Part shown: positions 38,122 to 40,993 of the stretch, in pieces
Position numbering within the stretch: the stretch's first letter is position 1
How the letters are laid out: the number at the start of each line of letters is the position of its first letter
IMG/VR virus record: IMGVR_UViG_3300005582_000027
Span: 1 to 40,993 of that record
Origin: a virus
DNA length: 40,993 nucleotides
Strand: one strand, 5' to 3'
The notes under the pieces: generated by a model
What the model saw: only the letters and a program-made list of their open reading frames with translations
Databases searched by the model: none
Told to the model about the DNA's origin: nothing
Program-made: the position numbers and the translations under genes

Positions 38122-38614
38122 GTGATGTTGACAACAAGACTCGAATGGGTCAGATTGGCGAAACTATATTCTCCAATTTCTGTTCGGCAAACGGGTATAA
38201 AATTGAAATGGCCATCGATCCCTATGATTCGAAAAAGGATATGATGGTTGATGGCCTGACCACAGAAGTCAAGACCCAAGTGCCATATGTCTATAAGAAT
38301 GCATTCACATTCAAGCCCAATCAACTCAAAAAGTGCTTGACTGTAGAAAGGCTCATTTTCGTATCTGTTCCTAATCATAAGACTCCTCATTACAGTGAGG
38401 GTAAGATATATGAAATCGATCCTAAGAAGATGCAATACTATTCATATACCTCTAGAGACGGCCGAAATATGATTGCAATTCCTATTGATCAGTCTGATAT
38501 GACAGAACTCTTTACAATGTCGAAAGAACATGCTAAACTACTTCAGAAATATTCCTCAAGTACATGGAACTAATATATGACCACACTATATAATACAGTC
38601 GAATTGATTCTACA
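38063..38614 (+). repeat. 31-bp imperfect direct repeat flanking the nuclease gene
   Basis: 38063-38093 (3' end of the kinase gene) and 38584-38614 align over 31 bp without gaps, with an identical 18-bp core AGTCGAATTGATTCTACA. The nuclease gene lies between them. Confidence 0.8.
38118..38573 (+). CDS. Putative PD-(D/E)XK endonuclease
   Basis: A 151-residue protein. GQIGETIFSNFCSANGYKIE gives an N-terminal Glu, and DMMVDGLTTEVKTQVPYVY supplies D...ExK, the PD-(D/E)XK catalytic core. Later strands (RLIFVSVP, GKIYEID) fit the fold. The gene is flanked by a duplication of the kinase 3' end, suggesting it was inserted there. It may be a free-standing homing or DNA-processing nuclease. Confidence 0.7.
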   Translation: MSDVDNKTRMGQIGETIFSNFCSANGYKIEMAIDPYDSKKDMMVDGLTTEVKTQVPYVYKNAFTFKPNQLKKCLTVERLIFVSVPNHKTPHYSEGKIYEIDPKKMQYYSYTSRDGRNMIAIPIDQSDMTELFTMSKEHAKLLQKYSSSTWN

Positions 38615-38633
38615 ATCAGCAAATACTAAATAA
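38577..38633 (+). pseudogene. Duplicated kinase tail, 18-residue mini-ORF
   Basis: ATG 38577 opens MTTLYNTVELILQSANTK then stop. TLYNTVELIL parallels ALYSKVELIL at the kinase C-terminus. It is best read as the displaced original end of the kinase gene or a duplication by-product. Confidence 0.55.
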
Positions 38634-38653
38634 ATCATGTTCTAGGAGATTGT

Positions 38654-38884
38654 ATGCCCACATATACGATTAAAGATAATGACACTGAACATCTAGAAGA
38701 AGTTAGCATGACTTACTCTGCTCTGGAACAGTTTCTCAAACGTAACCCAAATAAAACTCATGTTCTATCTGCTCCGCGCATCGTGAGTGGCGTAGCCGGG
38801 CAACGAAAGCCCGACGAAGGCTTTAGGGATATTTTGAGAAATATTAAGAAAACAAATAGACGGAGTACGATGAATATACTTTAG
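38654..38884 (+). CDS. Small conserved T4-like protein (FmdB-related, Cys-less)
   Basis: A 76-residue protein with AGGAG before ATG 38654. MPTYTIKDNDTEHLEEVSMTY then EQFLKRNPN, APRIVSGVAGQRKPDEGFRDIL resembles the phage branch of the FmdB-type family, without the CxxC zinc-ribbon. Sits just before phoH in the T4-like core. Function unknown. Confidence 0.7.
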   Translation: MPTYTIKDNDTEHLEEVSMTYSALEQFLKRNPNKTHVLSAPRIVSGVAGQRKPDEGFRDILRNIKKTNRRSTMNIL

Positions 38885-38895
38885 TAGGAGAAGCG

Positions 38896-39675
38896 ATGTA
38901 CACTAATTCACTTCAATACGCCGATTCTAGTGCCACATATCTTACACGACGGGAAAAGAAGTTACAGAAAAGAATAAAAAAGACACAATACAACGTCGAG
39001 GCTAGAAATCAGCTTGCTAAAGTGACATTGAAGCGAATAGTACCCATCACAGATAATCAATCGCGAACATTCGAATCATTCGCAAACGATAGAAACATTC
39101 TTCTACATGGTTCGGCAGGAACAGGCAAGACATTTCTTGCTTTGTATTTGGCCTTAAATTCAGTCATCATGGGAACATCACCAAAACCAATCGTAATTCT
39201 TCGAAGTGTCGTACCCTCTCGCGACATGGGGTTTCTACCCGGTAATGTCGAGGAGAAGATTGCGGTATATGAAGCTCCGTATGATGGGCTATGCAGTGAG
39301 CTAACAGGCCATGCTACGGCATACGATTATTTCAAGAAAAATCATTATATTGAATTCAGCACCACATCGTTTCTTCGAGGCATTACGTTTCGCGACAATA
39401 TAATTATCATCGATGAAGCCCAGAATTGTAGCGGGCATGAATTGAATACCATCATGACCAGAATTGGTGAAGGCTGCCGCGTAATCATATGTGCAGACTT
39501 CACGCAGACCGATCTGATCAAGTCAGAGGACAAGCTGGGCTTTCGGAAGTTCATGCAAATTATCAAGGCCATGAATAGCTTTGATCATATTGAATTCACT
39601 CACGACGATATCGTCCGAAGTGCATTAGTGAAAGACTATATTATTACTAAAGACAGGATGAACATAGATTTATGA
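38896..39675 (+). CDS. phoH: PhoH-like ATPase
   Basis: A 259-residue P-loop ATPase. HGSAGTGKTFLALYLAL is Walker A and IIIIDEAQNCSGHELNTIM Walker B with the following helix; RSVVPSRDMGFLPG and IICADFTQTDL are conserved PhoH elements. PhoH proteins are related to helicase domains and are frequent in T4-like phages, with a likely RNA/DNA-remodelling role. AGGAG precedes the ATG. It overlaps the exonuclease gene by ATGA. Confidence 0.95.
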   Translation: MYTNSLQYADSSATYLTRREKKLQKRIKKTQYNVEARNQLAKVTLKRIVPITDNQSRTFESFANDRNILLHGSAGTGKTFLALYLALNSVIMGTSPKPIVILRSVVPSRDMGFLPGNVEEKIAVYEAPYDGLCSELTGHATAYDYFKKNHYIEFSTTSFLRGITFRDNIIIIDEAQNCSGHELNTIMTRIGEGCRVIICADFTQTDLIKSEDKLGFRKFMQIIKAMNSFDHIEFTHDDIVRSALVKDYIITKDRMNIDL

Positions 39676-40328
39676 AATTTACACATGAGATTATATCATT
39701 TGAGGAACTGACAGCAACTTCTACACCCTCGGGAAGACTATATGAAACTCCCCGAGGATCATATCCCTCTATTACGACGATACTTGGTAAGCAGCCCGAC
39801 AAACAGAAGGGTCTACAAAAGTGGCGTGATCGTATTGGTCATGAGAAGGCTGATCGAATTGCCAATACCGCAGCACGCCGCGGCACGAACATTCATGAAC
39901 ATTTGGAATTGTATCTCATGACTGAGAAGATGCCGCTCAATGAAATGCCAACTACCATGGCTATGTTCTCGCAGATGAAACAGGTTATAGACAAGAATCT
40001 GGAAATCATCAATGCATCTGAAGCTCCCATGTATTCCGATACTCTTCGTGTTGCTGGGCGATGCGATCTAATTGGTATATGGAAAGGCGAACGCGCCATC
40101 ATAGACTTCAAGACTTCTTCTCGCGAGAAGCAGCGTAAATATATCACGGATTATTTTTTACAATGCACGGCCTATAGCATGATGTTCGAAGAGAGAACAC
40201 AACTGCCCTGTAAAAATATTGTCGTCATCATTGGATGCGATGAAACGCCAATGGCTCAAGTATTTGAAGCCAAACGCGATGACTATGTTGATGATGTCAA
40301 ACGAATTATAAACGACTATCATGCATAA
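39672..40328 (+). CDS. PD-(D/E)XK exonuclease (MGME1/Cas4-like)
   Basis: A 218-residue nuclease. GTNIHEHLELYL provides the early His/Glu, VAGRCDLIGIWKGERAIIDFKTS the Asp...Asp-x-Lys core, and YFLQCTAYSMMFEE the QxxxY motif. This layout matches single-strand exonucleases common in T4-like cyanophages. It is probably involved in recombination or replication with PhoH. Followed by the tmRNA promoter. Confidence 0.9.
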   Translation: MKFTHEIISFEELTATSTPSGRLYETPRGSYPSITTILGKQPDKQKGLQKWRDRIGHEKADRIANTAARRGTNIHEHLELYLMTEKMPLNEMPTTMAMFSQMKQVIDKNLEIINASEAPMYSDTLRVAGRCDLIGIWKGERAIIDFKTSSREKQRKYITDYFLQCTAYSMMFEERTQLPCKNIVVIIGCDETPMAQVFEAKRDDYVDDVKRIINDYHA

Positions 40329-40333
40329 AAAGC

Positions 40334-40362
40334 TTGCTAATGAATGTCAATTAGTCTATACT
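40334..40362 (+). promoter_or_regulatory. Sigma70-type promoter of the tmRNA gene
   Basis: TTGCTA (40334-40339), 17-bp spacer, TATACT (40357-40362). The 12-mer ATACTAAATAAA here (40358-40369) also occurs at 38623-38634 upstream of another gene. Confidence 0.6.
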
Positions 40363-40374
40363 AAATAAAGATAT

Positions 40375-40615
40375 TCGATGAAGCTATTCATAGGTATTCA
40401 GGACTCGGGGGCAGTACCCGACACTTCCACCAATGGGAGTGAAATAGGATCGACTGGTGCTAAAAGGTAGTGGAGAATCGGCAACGCGGAAGCCGGATAG
40501 TTAAAGAAGCACTCGTAAGAGCCAACGATAATGTCTCATTTGAGGAATATCGCCTAGCGGCGTAATCTCATTGGGTTTCGGCCGGTTTCCTAGAAACAGA
40601 ATAACCGTCCACCCC
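40375..40615 (+). ncRNA. ssrA: Circularly permuted (two-piece type) tmRNA
   Basis: tmRNA rescues stalled ribosomes and tags proteins for proteolysis. The acceptor piece comes first: T arm TCGGG/CCCGA around GGCAGTA, then CACTTCC-A-CCA ending at 40432. Two bases later (40435-40441) GGGAGTG begins the coding piece and pairs with CACTTCC over 7 bp, including a G3-U70 wobble, the alanine identity element. The tag frame GCC (40521) to TAA (40565) encodes ANDNVSFEEYRLAA, an alphaproteobacterial-type tag with the LAA degron. The outer ends are approximate. Confidence 0.92.
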
Positions 40616-40637
40616 GAAACAACAAGGATGCAATGAT

Positions 40638-40993
40638 ATGCGAATTATCATAGTATGCGTAATTGCGTTAATTGTGGTATTGTTTACTGTCACCAGCGCG
40701 TATGCACAGACACAAGTTGGTCACGCCAATCTAAGGCGCGGCACCGATCTTCATAAGATCATTGTCGAGCAATCTCAAAACCATAATGTTTCAGTCGATC
40801 TGGCCCTCGCAGTAATAGCTCAGGAATCAGCCGGAAGATGTTCTGTCACATCATATTCTGGTGCTATCGGGCTTATGCAAATCAAATACGCTACGGCCAG
40901 AGATATCGGCTATCGAGGGTCGCCTCATGGGCTATATGATTGTCGAACCAATATACAATATGGCATGAAATATTTAGCTATGGCGTCGGAAAA
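40638..40993 (+). CDS. Secreted lytic transglycosylase (SLT family), partial
   Basis: The first 118 residues of a gene running off the window. AAGGA is 9 nt before ATG 40638. The N-terminus MRIIIVCVIALIVVLFTVTSAYA is a signal peptide. VDLALAVIAQESAGR holds the catalytic Glu (ES motif), followed by SGAIGLMQI (GLMQI motif) and NIQYGMKYLA, the standard order in Slt-type enzymes that cleave peptidoglycan. It could act in lysis or release; a signal peptide makes a virion role less likely. Confidence 0.9.
   Translation, partial: MRIIIVCVIALIVVLFTVTSAYAQTQVGHANLRRGTDLHKIIVEQSQNHNVSVDLALAVIAQESAGRCSVTSYSGAIGLMQIKYATARDIGYRGSPHGLYDCRTNIQYGMKYLAMASE

Overview
This window is a single-strand (all +) block of a large T4-superfamily myovirus genome. 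Its core genes (gp61-like primase, T4-type RNase H, dNMP kinase, NrdA/NrdB, ThyX, PhoH, a PD-(D/E)XK exonuclease, MPLWG- and MADKKVSALTAA-type virion proteins, exact T4-late-like TATAAATA boxes) are typical of T4-like phages of marine and soil bacteria. The host is probably an alphaproteobacterium, perhaps Rhizobiales: the phage carries a circularly permuted, two-piece-type tmRNA with an alphaproteobacterial tag, and a small secreted protein that resembles a rhizobial family. Host assignment is inference.

Layout. 1-8283: structural and late genes: a DUF6267-like protein with ligase-like motifs, a long nucleotidyltransferase/linker protein, a related modular protein, two virion proteins and small conserved genes. 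8325-13167: replication and nucleotide supply (primase, ThyX, NrdA, NrdB). 13164-16934: GIY-YIG nuclease, methyltransferase, three glycan-related transferases and a SpeD-like pyruvoyl enzyme. 16943-20562: first accessory island. 20619-23869: BI-1 membrane protein, outer-membrane barrel, tRNA(CAT), a secreted protein, a deaminase. 23874-25604: second accessory island and tRNA-Thr. 25741-32299: glycosyltransferase, conserved T4-like genes, RNase H, sugar-related enzymes and a PhyH-type dioxygenase. 32349-37025: third accessory island with a tRNA-like element and tRNA-Arg. 37142-40328: dNMP kinase, nucleases, PhoH. 40334-40993: tmRNA and the start of a lytic transglycosylase.

The most striking feature is a repeated regulatory cassette, present nine times and only in the accessory islands. 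It consists of a 13-bp AT-rich stem-loop, then a sigma70-type promoter (TAGACA, 17-18 bp, TATAAT), then an ATG exactly 6 nt after the -10 box. That geometry predicts leaderless mRNAs. In four copies the first stem bases also supply the TAA stop codon of the gene upstream, and in another the stem abuts the CCA of a tRNA, so the cassette works as a gene-to-gene joint. The architecture resembles the mobile promoter/stem-loop cassettes reported in other T4-type phages, but the fused leaderless start and the supplied stop codon are distinctive.

The cassettes feed a five-member family of proteins built almost entirely of six-residue repeats (18-bp DNA repeats), predicted left-handed beta-helices that share a constant N-terminus. 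They differ in repeat number, share long identical tracts, contain an in-register 198-bp duplication and show frameshifts and fusions, so the family looks actively remodelled by recombination. In-frame fusions recur elsewhere: an acyl carrier protein joined to a phage domain, a helix protein joined to a coiled-coil gene, and a GC-rich module joined to its neighbour.
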